Notes under the pieces: model-generated
Database searches by the model: none
Told to the model about the DNA's origin: nothing
Seen by the model: only the letters and a program-made list of their open reading frames with translations
Part shown: positions 55,175 to 63,029 of the stretch, piece by piece
Layout of the letters: each line of letters starts with the position of its first letter
Position numbering within the stretch: position 1 is the first letter of the stretch
Made by a program: the position numbers and the translations under genes
Source: SZUA-430 sp965227535
GTDB taxonomy: Bacteria > Pseudomonadota > Alphaproteobacteria > Micropepsales > Micropepsaceae
Assembly (NCBI GenBank): GCA_965227535.1
Contig: OZ245761.1
Location: forward strand, 4,712,001-4,776,000
Direction: 5' to 3'
DNA: 64,000 nucleotides

Positions 55175-55953
55175 GGCGATCCTTGCTCCGCAAGTTCCGC
55201 GCCACAGCCGGTTAACCGTCTATCGGCGCGAGAAAGAAACCACGCCGCAGCTTTTGCCGCGTCGTTCAGGCCTTTCCGTCTTTGCAAACAGCAATGGATG
55301 TCGTGGGCCACCGCCCCCCGGCGTAACACTGACGCCAACGCCCCGTACGCATACTCGCCCTCCCTAGGCGACAGTCGCGACCGGTTCTGCACTTTCTACG
55401 TCAAGTGGAGAATCATGCGACTGTGATTCTGACACGAGCGTAATCTCACTTTCGAGTTAGTCCATAGGGGTCACAAAATAATTCCGCATGCGGATCAATT
55501 TTCATCGCGATGCATGCAGCGACGCCATCGCGGCCTGTTACGAGATGTTTCAGCACGTGCGCTTGATCCCAATGGTTACGCCCGCGATCGATCGCTCCTC
55601 ACACGGACGATCGTCGCCGGACTCATCACGGCGCGAGTTAACGCTGAATACAAATTCCCAGGCGTATGTTTTGATCGTGCAACGTGTTTTCGCAGCGCAC
55701 CGCATGCGGCGCGCGCATGGTGATCCGAAAGATCCCGATACGCGTAGTCAAAAACAATCAGCCCGTCGGCAAAGCAAACTGCATCGCACGGGGTCGTCGT
55801 TAAGGAACCCGGCAGCCGTCCGCGTGTTGGCACTTGGGGGACGGCGTGGCGTGAGCCATACCCCTGCCGCCGGTGGCAGCTGCCTTTTGCGGCGCGATGG
55901 CCATATTGCGCCGCAACAGCCAGGGGAGGCAGCTCTCCTGAACAAAGAACCGA
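55175..55953. other. Long noncoding interval between the outer-membrane protein and LuxR genes
   Basis: 779 bases with no gene I can defend. Open frames here lack good starts and one runs through the luxR start. It holds the outer-membrane protein promoter and a long luxR leader. Visible elements are the palindromes TCCGCATGCGGA (55483-55494) and CATCGCGATG (55503-55512), the half-sites TAGGGGTC (55465-55472) and TACCCCT (55859-55865), and the stem at 55887-55916. It is more AT-rich than its neighbours. Confidence 0.6.
55887..55916 (+). promoter_or_regulatory. Stem-loop in the luxR leader
   Basis: TTGCGGCGC and GCGCCGCAA form a perfect 9-bp stem around a 12-base loop, GATGGCCATATT. It sits 38 bp before the LuxR start and is flanked by GGCAGCTGCC upstream and by CAGGGGAGG, which can partly pair with CTCTCCTG. 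It may be an operator or an mRNA structure influencing translation. Confidence 0.45.
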
Positions 55954-56673
55954 ATGGAAAAATACGCACAGCTCGGCGAGACACTGGCCCGGATCACGGC
56001 AGCGTGGTCCCTGGCGTCGCTATGGGCGACCGTTAAGGACTACACCGGCCGGTTCGGCTACACACATATGGTCGTGGTGGACGCCGCCCGCATTGTCGCC
56101 GGTATCCGCGATGCGGTTCTCTACAGCGACGCGCCGCCCGACCTGCTTAGCGCAATCGACCGCGAACTCGTTTACGAAGACCACCCTCTCGTCCGCCACG
56201 CGCTCAACTCGCAGTCGCCCTTTCTGATCTCCGATCTGACCAACAGCCCCATGCACCAGGGCGAGCGCTGGACGGAGTTGCTTGCCGACGTGGTCAAGAA
56301 CGGTGAGGGTCTGGTCATTCCGGTCTGGCGCAATGATGAGCCGCTTGCGGGCTTCAACCTCGCCGGCGAAAAGCCCGACACCTCCGGCCTGACCCGCGCC
56401 CTACTTCAGGTGGTCGGCCACGCCGCCATCGAGCGCGCGCTGGAGCTGCGCCAAGGCAAGGGCACCTCGGCCGGCCTGACCCTGACCGTGCGCGAGACCC
56501 AGTGCCTGCGCTACGTTGCCATCGGCCATTCCGACGTCGAGATCGGCAAAATGCTGGGCATCAGCCCCCGCACCGTCCGCTTCCACGTCGACAGCGCCAA
56601 GACCAAATTGGGCGTCTCGACCAGGGTTCAGGCGATCGCCAAGGCCTTGCGCGAGCGCATTATCGCCGTCTAG
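55954..56673 (+). CDS. LuxR-family regulator with autoinducer-binding domain (LuxR solo)
   Basis: A 239-residue transcription factor. Residues ~10-160 match the autoinducer-binding domain: FGYTHMVVVD, YEDHPLVRHA (the conserved Asp-Pro region) and GEGLVIPVWRNDEPLAGFNLAG. The C-terminal HTH (about 174-235) has LTVRETQCLRYVAIGHSDVEIG and ISPRTVRFHVDSAKTKLGV. No luxI-type synthase gene is in the window, so it is a solo here. It may sense an acyl-homoserine lactone or another ligand. The tryptophan usually after the Asp-Pro motif is absent. Confidence 0.9.
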   Translation: MEKYAQLGETLARITAAWSLASLWATVKDYTGRFGYTHMVVVDAARIVAGIRDAVLYSDAPPDLLSAIDRELVYEDHPLVRHALNSQSPFLISDLTNSPMHQGERWTELLADVVKNGEGLVIPVWRNDEPLAGFNLAGEKPDTSGLTRALLQVVGHAAIERALELRQGKGTSAGLTLTVRETQCLRYVAIGHSDVEIGKMLGISPRTVRFHVDSAKTKLGVSTRVQAIAKALRERIIAV

Positions 56674-56783
56674 GCCTGCCAACTGCGGCAGCACGGCACC
56701 AGCCAACGCCAACACGCCCATGCTAAACAGACCCATCCGCGCGGGTGGGGGGAACCGTCCGCGACGGTCGGGGGTGGGGAAAC

Positions 56784-57113
56784 GTGCGCCGTTGGCTCTG
56801 GCCATACGCGATCTTGGCGGTCCTATTGTTGATGCTCGGGATGACCGCGCTGGGCACGATGTTGGCTGGCGACGGGGCCGATCGGGCAGCCTCGCAATTC
56901 GCGGTCGCTGACGCCGCCGTCATCGAGCCGATGAACCGCTTTCTGATCTCGATGCTGGAGATGATCGCGCCATTCGAACTGCCGTCCTGGTTCAAGCAGA
57001 TCTACGCCGTCCTCGTGATGATCGCGCTCGTCGGGATCACGCTTTCCCTTGGCGTGGGATTGCTCTTGCTGCCCGTTTTCTATGCGCTCTACCGCGGCAG
57101 AGATGCCGACTAG
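56784..57113 (+). CDS. Small two-span membrane protein
   Basis: A 109-residue protein with two membrane helices (about residues 5-25 and 75-98) and a short soluble link with LEMIAPFELPSWFK. No family recognised. The GTG at 56784 has a strong GGGGTGGGG before it and is preferred to the GTG at 56745. It follows the LuxR gene by 110 bp, and its stop overlaps the stop of the convergent repressor by four bases. Confidence 0.6.
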   Translation: MRRWLWPYAILAVLLLMLGMTALGTMLAGDGADRAASQFAVADAAVIEPMNRFLISMLEMIAPFELPSWFKQIYAVLVMIALVGITLSLGVGLLLLPVFYALYRGRDAD

Positions 57114-57796
57114 CCGAGAGAGTGCCCGATCCAAATGATCCGCCCCAGCGCTTCCAACGCCGCCGGATCCAAATCCTCGTAAGGCTTATAGCGTGCGTTG
57201 TCCGAACTGATGGTCACCCGCCGTGTCGCCGGATGCATCGTCACCCGCCGCACCATCAGCGTATCGTCGAGCCGCAGCACATAGATCCCCTCGCGCCGCA
57301 GGTTCGCCTGCGCGGTGTCGACCAGCGCCTGATCGCCGTTCGACAACGTCGGCTCCATCGCATCGCCCGACATCTGGACGACGGCAAGCTGAGACACGGG
57401 CGTCGCCGTCAAAGCCTTGAGCCACAATCCGCGGAACATGGTGAAGCTCACCGCATTATCGATGTCGCCCAACGGATCGCGCCCCGCGCCCGCCTTCATG
57501 TCGAACACCGGGACGCGCTCATAGTTCGCGACCTCGATCCCGGCCTCCATCGCATCGGATCGCACCTGCTTGCGCGCCCGTGCCGGCTCTCGCATGCGGC
57601 CCTCGCCGGTCTCAAGCCAGAGCGAGTCCTGTCCCAACGCCCGCGCGAACTTGGCGGAGTGCTTGGTCCCCTTGGCGCGCCCGGACTCGAGTTCCATGAC
57701 CGCCTGCTGGCTGATGCCCACGGCCTTGGCGAGGGCAACTTGCGTGAGGCCCAGAACCTCGCGCGCCTTCTTGATCCGCGTGCCCACGCCAGACAT
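57110..57796 (-). CDS. XRE/S24 repressor-like protein with lost catalytic residues
   Basis: A 228-residue protein. An N-terminal XRE helix-turn-helix (VGTRIKKAREVLGLTQ, VGISQQAVMELESGR) is followed by an S24 peptidase-like C-domain (~95-225). In the C-domain the usual GDSMEPT nucleophile motif reads SGDAMEPT, so Ser is replaced by Ala (A146). The partner Lys position (LVKR) reads MVRR. Autocleavage is thus unlikely. The ATG at 57796 has GGGAGGA before it. LexA/CI-type proteins control stress or phage genes, but no prophage gene is nearby. Confidence 0.88.
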   Translation of the reverse strand: MSGVGTRIKKAREVLGLTQVALAKAVGISQQAVMELESGRAKGTKHSAKFARALGQDSLWLETGEGRMREPARARKQVRSDAMEAGIEVANYERVPVFDMKAGAGRDPLGDIDNAVSFTMFRGLWLKALTATPVSQLAVVQMSGDAMEPTLSNGDQALVDTAQANLRREGIYVLRLDDTLMVRRVTMHPATRRVTISSDNARYKPYEDLDPAALEALGRIIWIGHSLG

Positions 57797-58002
57797 CGAA
57801 CGCATCCTCCCTCAGCCGAGGTCGCCTCGATTCCAAGTCTAACAGGGACCGGCGCTCGTTTTGACGCCGCATTTCCGTCGATTTCCCGCCATCGAGCCCG
57901 GCGAACCTACGGCCGCCGACACGCATTGGTGACAAGGTCGCCCTTGCGCGAGGTGCCCGGTTGGGGCTTTTTGGCCGGACAGATGGGTGGGGCGTAAGTG
58001 CC

Positions 58003-58833
58003 GTGACGTGTGACTCCGGCAGTATTCTCGGCTGCACGATCGCAAGCTTCCCGTTGATCATCGGGGGATTGGCGGCGCTCGTGCTGCTGTTGCTCGGCAT
58101 CCGCTTCGCGCTCAGCATGCGCGACAACTGGCGCCGCCCACCCGAAGCACGGCCCGAGCCAAAGCCCGCACGCCAAGTCACCCCCGGCAGTCCGCTACAC
58201 CCGCCACCGGCAAACGCAACGCCGGAGAAGCCGAAGGCCCCAGCGCCGCGCCCACCGGCAAAACCGACGCCGCTGCAACTCAGCCTGTCTGATCCGCCCG
58301 ATCTGTCGCTCGCCGACTTCCAGGGCGACAACAACGTCCAGGGCGACTTCGGCGAACTCATGACTGCCGTCGTCCTCGGTTCGCAAGGCTGGAAGCAACT
58401 GCCCTCGAAGCTCCAGGGCCGCCGCGGCATCGATGGATTGTTCGTGCGCGAAGTACGCGGTGGCGGCGGCTATGAATGCCTTGCGACGGAAACGAAGACG
58501 AACAGCGGCGGCTACGAACCGAAATCGATGGCGGACGAAAAACTCGCCGCCGACATCGCCGCGCTCTACGAAGTCGGCGCGCTAACCAAATCGAACGCCG
58601 ACGAACTCCTGCGCGCGCTCGATCAAGGCGCCTCCTTCTTCCGCAAGGAACTCTGGCGTCACGACCTGTCGAACGGCATGACGACGATCAACGAGCTCGG
58701 CCGCAAGGGCGAGAAGGGCCGCTCCGTCACGCGCTCCAACGCGCGCCTGATGGCAGCACTCCACATGTCCCTGGAACGCTTCGACCGCCGCTCCGTCTAC
58801 CTCGGCCGCCCACCCGTCGACGACGAAGCCTAG
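58003..58833 (+). CDS. Membrane-anchored PD-(D/E)XK-like protein
   Basis: A 276-residue protein with one N-terminal membrane helix (about residues 14-37) and a Pro-rich linker (~45-95). The C-terminal domain has QGDFGELMTAVVLGSQGW (E118), GRRGIDGLFV (D144) and TETKTN (E163, K165). The order Glu...Asp...Glu-x-Lys is that of PD-(D/E)XK nucleases such as NERD or Mrr types. The start is GTG at 58003 with GGGTGGGG before it. Another possible TTG lies at 57961. Its stop overlaps the stop of the convergent AAA+ gene by four bases. DNA cleavage is inference. Confidence 0.7.
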   Translation: MTCDSGSILGCTIASFPLIIGGLAALVLLLLGIRFALSMRDNWRRPPEARPEPKPARQVTPGSPLHPPPANATPEKPKAPAPRPPAKPTPLQLSLSDPPDLSLADFQGDNNVQGDFGELMTAVVLGSQGWKQLPSKLQGRRGIDGLFVREVRGGGGYECLATETKTNSGGYEPKSMADEKLAADIAALYEVGALTKSNADELLRALDQGASFFRKELWRHDLSNGMTTINELGRKGEKGRSVTRSNARLMAALHMSLERFDRRSVYLGRPPVDDEA

Positions 58834-61800
58834 CGCGCGGCGATAGAGCCGATGACGTCGAAGTCGCCGGCCATCACGGCGTCGAACTTTCCCGACCGCC
58901 ACGCCTTCTTCCCGTCGCGCACCAGCGGCGAAGCGCCGCCGCGATACCGCCGCACGACCGTGTTCGAAGTCCCCGCGCGCTCAATCGTCGCGCGCAACGT
59001 CTTCGCCGCGCTCGACGCCGGTAGGTCGCCGAGCGGCGCGGCGGCCACGCGCACGCGCGCAATCACCCGCGAACTCTCATCGTCGTCGTTGGCTTCGAGG
59101 ACGTGCAGGCCAACCTCGTCGGTAAGCAGGCGAAACGCGCCGAATCCTGACACCGTCAGCACGACGTCATTGCCCATCGCGTAGTCGTCGATCTGCATCC
59201 CGCGCTTGGCGGCCCACCCACGATACATCTTCAGAACCTGCGCACACCAAGCCCGCGCCGCGTGCGCATCGGCCGCCCCTTCAAGCGCAGGCTCGACGGA
59301 AAGCACTGCCTCGATCGGCGCATCGCTCAAAGCATCCTCGACGCCCATCTGGGTCACGAATATCTGCCGCGCCAACCGCCCCATGACTTCGCTCGAATGC
59401 CCGCGCGCATCGCGTGACTTGTCCAGCCTTTCGCGCAAAGACTCGACCGTCTGCATCGCGGCCTTCACGCGATCCATCAATGCATAGCGCGCCAGCACGC
59501 CATGCCGGTCGGCGCGCGACCAGAAAGCAGCGTCCGCCATTTGCCCACCGAGCTGCGCCGCCAAGCTCGTCCACGCTTCGCTATTGAGCCGCACTTTGAG
59601 CGCGCTGTACTCGCTCTCCAACACCGACCGTTCCGCAGCCGATCCCTGGCTGTTGTGCACGATCTCAGCCAGCGACACGCCGCCCGCAGGCACGACCGCC
59701 GCCGCGTCCGACGTCTCCGCATCCGGATCGACGAACTCGACCTGAATGGCCTTGCCATCGCTGCGCACGAACAGAAACTGATCGCCTTCCGGAAACCGGT
59801 GCTCGACAATCGTGGCGGCGAGTGGCGCCAACAAATACTGATCGATCGCACGCTTCAATGGCCGCGCACCCAATTCCGGTGAGAATCCGCGATCAAGCAA
59901 AAACTCCAGCGCCGAGTTCTCCCACTCGACCGCCCAGTCGCGATTGCGCAAGCCGCGCCGTTCCAGAACGTTGCGCAGTTCCTTTTGCAAGATCTGCCGC
60001 ATCAAATCGCGTCGCAGCGGCTGGAACACGATCACCTTGTCCAGCCGGTTCACGAACTCCGGCCGGAACGCCTGACCGATCGCCTGCATGATCTGATCCG
60101 ACGAGAACGCCGCCGCCTTCGCGCCGAAGCCAAGCGCCGGCGCCTGATGCGACGTGGCCCCCAAATTCGACGTCAGAATGATGATGCAATGCCGGAAGTC
60201 GGCGACGTTCCCGCCGCCATCGCTCAGCCGCCCATCGTCGAACACCTGAAGGAACAAGTCCCACACATTGCCGTGCGCCTTCTCGAACTCGTCCAGTAAC
60301 ACGACGGAGAACGGCTGCTTGCGCACGCGATTGATCAAAGACTCCGTCTGCCCGCCGCCCGGATCGCCGATAATCTTGTTCAACGACTCCGGTGTCTTGA
60401 ACTCGCTCATATCGAGCCGGATCAACCGCTCATCCGACCCGAACAAAAACTCGGCTAGCGTCTTCGCAAGCTCCGTCTTGCCCGTGCCCGTCGGCCCAGC
60501 AAATAGGAACACACCGATCGGCTTCGTATGATCGGTTAGCCCGGCCTTCAGCATCGCAATCCGGTCAACGACCGATCCCACTGCTTCGGCCTGACCCATC
60601 ACACGCGCGTCGAAGAACTGCCGCACCTCGTTAAGCTCGACCCGCTCGTTCCCGTCCAGAATCGCAACCGGCAACCCCGTCACCTGCGAGAGGGTCAGCA
60701 GAATATCGCCCGGCGCGATCGCCTTCGCGCCTTCACCGACGCAGCGGTTGAACGTCAGCTTGATGAGGTCGAGCACGCCACCCGGCAATTGCGATGTGCC
60801 CAAATACTGCCGTGCCAGCTGCATTGCTTGCGATCCCGTTTCGGGATCGAAGGTGACCTTCGACTCCTTCGTAAGCGCCTGCAGATAAATCTCGACGAAC
60901 TTCGCCGCGCGCTCTTCCGGCATCGGCACAATTGGCGCGCCCTCGAACACGCCCTTCAGGTTCGGCCGCAACTGAAGAAGCTGCGTCAGCTTCGTCGGCG
61001 TCGCCTCACTGATGATGATCAGCCGCCCCGCCATGATCGCTGGTAACACCTGATCCAAAATACTCGCCGTCTGCCCGTGATGCGTCCCGCTCACCGCGAT
61101 CTGCAGAATATCCGGCACGTACCAAATGGTGCGCTTATCGGCGGTCAGTTCGGCCACCATCCGACGCACGCGTTCTTCAAGCTGCCCGATATAGGACTGC
61201 CCCGCCTGCACCTCAGGCCCGCCAGCCTCAAAGATCGTCCAGCCCTTCGCGATCAACCGGTCGCCGAGCAAACGCAAGAACGCGCTCTTGCCGACCTTCG
61301 CGTCGCCACGCACGATCAACGACCGCGCCGGAGAACGCACCAACGCGTTCTCCGCCGAACCGAGCAGATCCTTCCACTCCTCGGGCTCGATCAACAAATC
61401 ATCCGACGTCGACCAAAACCGCCCGAACGCCTCCAGGAAAGCGCGATCAAGCTTCGCCGCGCGCGCGGTCTTCAAGTCCGCGATCAACGCCGTCGCAAAC
61501 GGATGATCGAGGCTCTTTAAAAACCCTTCGATGTCCGCCGGATCGGACGCATAGGACGCCGTCGCCGCCGGTCCGAACTTCGGCTTGTCGCCCAACTTCT
61601 CGACGCGCGTGAAGTAAGCGCGGAAGAGGCCCGGAATAATCAGATTGTCCTGCCACCACGAATCCGCCGCCGCCGCCGGCCCGCCAGGCAACGGCCGCTG
61701 CTTCAGCGAACTTAGATACTCCAGCGCGTAATGCATCGCCCACGGCCGCAGTCGCCCGAAGAACGCGAGCACGTCTTTCGACGCCTGTTGTCCGTCCGCG

Positions 61801-62171
61801 CGCTCCGTCAGCGCAGCAAGCGCCGCGCACGACATCGTCCAGTTCGCACCCAGCGCATACTGGGTCACCGTCTCAAGCGGCACGTTCGTATCCGCAAGCA
61901 GCGCGACCGCTTCGACAAACTCGCTGCGATCGGAAAGCTCGCGCGGATGCGCCGTCGCGTCCCCGAAAGCCTCAAGCGGGACACTGAACCGATGCAGTTT
62001 CGCGCTCAGCGCCTCGGCGCCGGCAACCGGAGCTGTTGCTTCCAGGGCGTCAGGTGTGGGCGCGGGCGTCGGGTCCGGCGCGCCGCTCTTCGCACCCCGC
62101 GTCTCGAGGATTCCGTAACCAACGGCGAGACCCGCGGCAAACCCAACGAGCAGGAAGAGAAGAATGGTCAT
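58830..62171 (-). CDS. Membrane-anchored ClpA/B-type AAA+ protein fused to a release-factor-2-like domain
   Basis: An 1113-residue protein. A membrane helix (3-21) and a helical region (~45-265) lead to a first AAA module (Walker A GDAKVGKS at 289-296; the Walker B acidic pair lost, WYVPDI at 350-355; pore-type Tyr327). The second AAA module is complete (GPTGTGKT 559-566, LLDEFEKAH 625-633, sensor 1 N669, Arg finger in FRPEFVNRLD, sensor 2 GAR 768-770). Residues ~845-1113 resemble RF2: a helical domain with AAFWS (881-885), AVLSVEPALEGAADA (955-969), WCAQVLKMYRGWAAKRG (975-991), EVGLHVL (1019-1025) and VRDGKKAWRSGKFDAVMAGD (1084-1103). SPF and the GGQ domain are absent. Likely acts on translation complexes at the membrane (inference). 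Confidence 0.8.
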   Translation of the reverse strand: MTILLFLLVGFAAGLAVGYGILETRGAKSGAPDPTPAPTPDALEATAPVAGAEALSAKLHRFSVPLEAFGDATAHPRELSDRSEFVEAVALLADTNVPLETVTQYALGANWTMSCAALAALTERADGQQASKDVLAFFGRLRPWAMHYALEYLSSLKQRPLPGGPAAAADSWWQDNLIIPGLFRAYFTRVEKLGDKPKFGPAATASYASDPADIEGFLKSLDHPFATALIADLKTARAAKLDRAFLEAFGRFWSTSDDLLIEPEEWKDLLGSAENALVRSPARSLIVRGDAKVGKSAFLRLLGDRLIAKGWTIFEAGGPEVQAGQSYIGQLEERVRRMVAELTADKRTIWYVPDILQIAVSGTHHGQTASILDQVLPAIMAGRLIIISEATPTKLTQLLQLRPNLKGVFEGAPIVPMPEERAAKFVEIYLQALTKESKVTFDPETGSQAMQLARQYLGTSQLPGGVLDLIKLTFNRCVGEGAKAIAPGDILLTLSQVTGLPVAILDGNERVELNEVRQFFDARVMGQAEAVGSVVDRIAMLKAGLTDHTKPIGVFLFAGPTGTGKTELAKTLAEFLFGSDERLIRLDMSEFKTPESLNKIIGDPGGGQTESLINRVRKQPFSVVLLDEFEKAHGNVWDLFLQVFDDGRLSDGGGNVADFRHCIIILTSNLGATSHQAPALGFGAKAAAFSSDQIMQAIGQAFRPEFVNRLDKVIVFQPLRRDLMRQILQKELRNVLERRGLRNRDWAVEWENSALEFLLDRGFSPELGARPLKRAIDQYLLAPLAATIVEHRFPEGDQFLFVRSDGKAIQVEFVDPDAETSDAAAVVPAGGVSLAEIVHNSQGSAAERSVLESEYSALKVRLNSEAWTSLAAQLGGQMADAAFWSRADRHGVLARYALMDRVKAAMQTVESLRERLDKSRDARGHSSEVMGRLARQIFVTQMGVEDALSDAPIEAVLSVEPALEGAADAHAARAWCAQVLKMYRGWAAKRGMQIDDYAMGNDVVLTVSGFGAFRLLTDEVGLHVLEANDDDESSRVIARVRVAAAPLGDLPASSAAKTLRATIERAGTSNTVVRRYRGGASPLVRDGKKAWRSGKFDAVMAGDFDVIGSIAAR

Positions 62172-62180
62172 GGGACAAGG

Positions 62181-63029
62181 TTATGCCGCTTGCGGCCGCC
62201 CGCCCGCAACGCTGGTGCGGAACATTTCGCGCCGCTGCCCGTGATAATCGTTGAGCGCGTTGTGCTGCGTCGCCCGGTTGTCCCAGATGGTTAGCGTACC
62301 TTTCGCCCACCGCACCCGGCAGGTGAAATTCTCGTTCGTCTGGTGGCGATAGATGTGCTGCAGCAACGCCTGGCTCTCAGGCACGCTCCACCCCTCGAAC
62401 CGCTTCGTGTAGACCGGATTGACGTAAAGCGCGGCCCGGCCGCTGTCCGGATGCCGGATCACAGCCGGATGCACGAACTCTTGAAACGCCTCGTCCGACG
62501 GCACGATCGCCGTCGACATCTTGTCCTTCACCCGGTCGAGATACCCGCCGGTGCCGTAAGCCGCGCCCGCCGAATGCACCGCGCGCAAATGCTTCAACGT
62601 CGCCTTCAGTCCCTCCGACAGCGTCTCATAGGCGAGATACTGGTTCTGAAACACCGTGTCCCCGCCATAGTCCGGCACGTCATGTGCGTAGAGACACGTA
62701 AAACTCGGCGGCGCCTCGAGATACGAAAGGTCCGAATGCCAAGCGTTGGCGAAGTTCAACTTGTCCTCGCGCTCCTTCAAAACGCGAATGACGTAGGGCC
62801 GGTCGGGCAGCGGCTTCACGAACGGCGTCACCGCGCGTCCGCCAAGCTCATCCGTCACCCGCTCCAGATCGTCGAGCGACATCGACTGATCCGGCACCGT
62901 CACGACCAGATGCTCCGTCAACGCCGCGCGCAACACCGCAACGTCGCTCGCGCCAAGCGGCCGCGATAGATCAAGCCCACGCACCTCCGCGCCAAGCGCG
63001 CCTGCCAGCCGCGAAACCTTGACGGCCAT
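62181..63029 (-). CDS. TauD/TfdA-family Fe(II)/2-oxoglutarate dioxygenase
   Basis: A 282-residue non-haem iron oxygenase that couples 2-oxoglutarate decarboxylation to substrate hydroxylation. The Fe-binding HxD is in NAWHSDLSYLEAPP, the distal His in TQHNALNDYHGQRR, and the Arg that binds 2-oxoglutarate in the same segment. Taurine is one possible substrate of the family, but no sulfonate transporter is adjacent. The ATG at 63029 overlaps the stop of the sugar dehydrogenase by one base (TAATG). The gene lies 9 bp before the AAA+ start, so the three may form one transcription unit. Confidence 0.92.
   Translation of the reverse strand: MAVKVSRLAGALGAEVRGLDLSRPLGASDVAVLRAALTEHLVVTVPDQSMSLDDLERVTDELGGRAVTPFVKPLPDRPYVIRVLKEREDKLNFANAWHSDLSYLEAPPSFTCLYAHDVPDYGGDTVFQNQYLAYETLSEGLKATLKHLRAVHSAGAAYGTGGYLDRVKDKMSTAIVPSDEAFQEFVHPAVIRHPDSGRAALYVNPVYTKRFEGWSVPESQALLQHIYRHQTNENFTCRVRWAKGTLTIWDNRATQHNALNDYHGQRREMFRTSVAGGRPQAA

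Noticed and set aside
55488..56036. 182-residue open frame upstream of luxR
   Set aside because: It runs through the luxR start, has no ribosome site, an Arg/Ser-heavy composition and no recognisable domain.
55954..57113. Complete quorum-sensing pair
   Set aside because: No LuxI-type acyl-homoserine-lactone synthase was found on either strand in the window. The small membrane protein is not a synthase.
57110..57796. Prophage region
   Set aside because: The S24-type repressor is alone. No integrase, structural or lysis genes are nearby.
59563..59571. GGQ tripeptide at residues 875-877 of the AAA+/RF2-like protein (and GGGQ at 605-608)
   Set aside because: The RF GGQ lies in domain 3 after the central core. 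Here one GGQ is in the N-terminal helical part of the RF-like region and the other in the AAA D2 module, so neither is the catalytic peptidyl-hydrolysis motif.
58830..62171. Type VI secretion ATPase ClpV
   Set aside because: No other T6SS gene is present, the GYVG loop is missing, and the C-terminal RF2-like domain has no place in ClpV.
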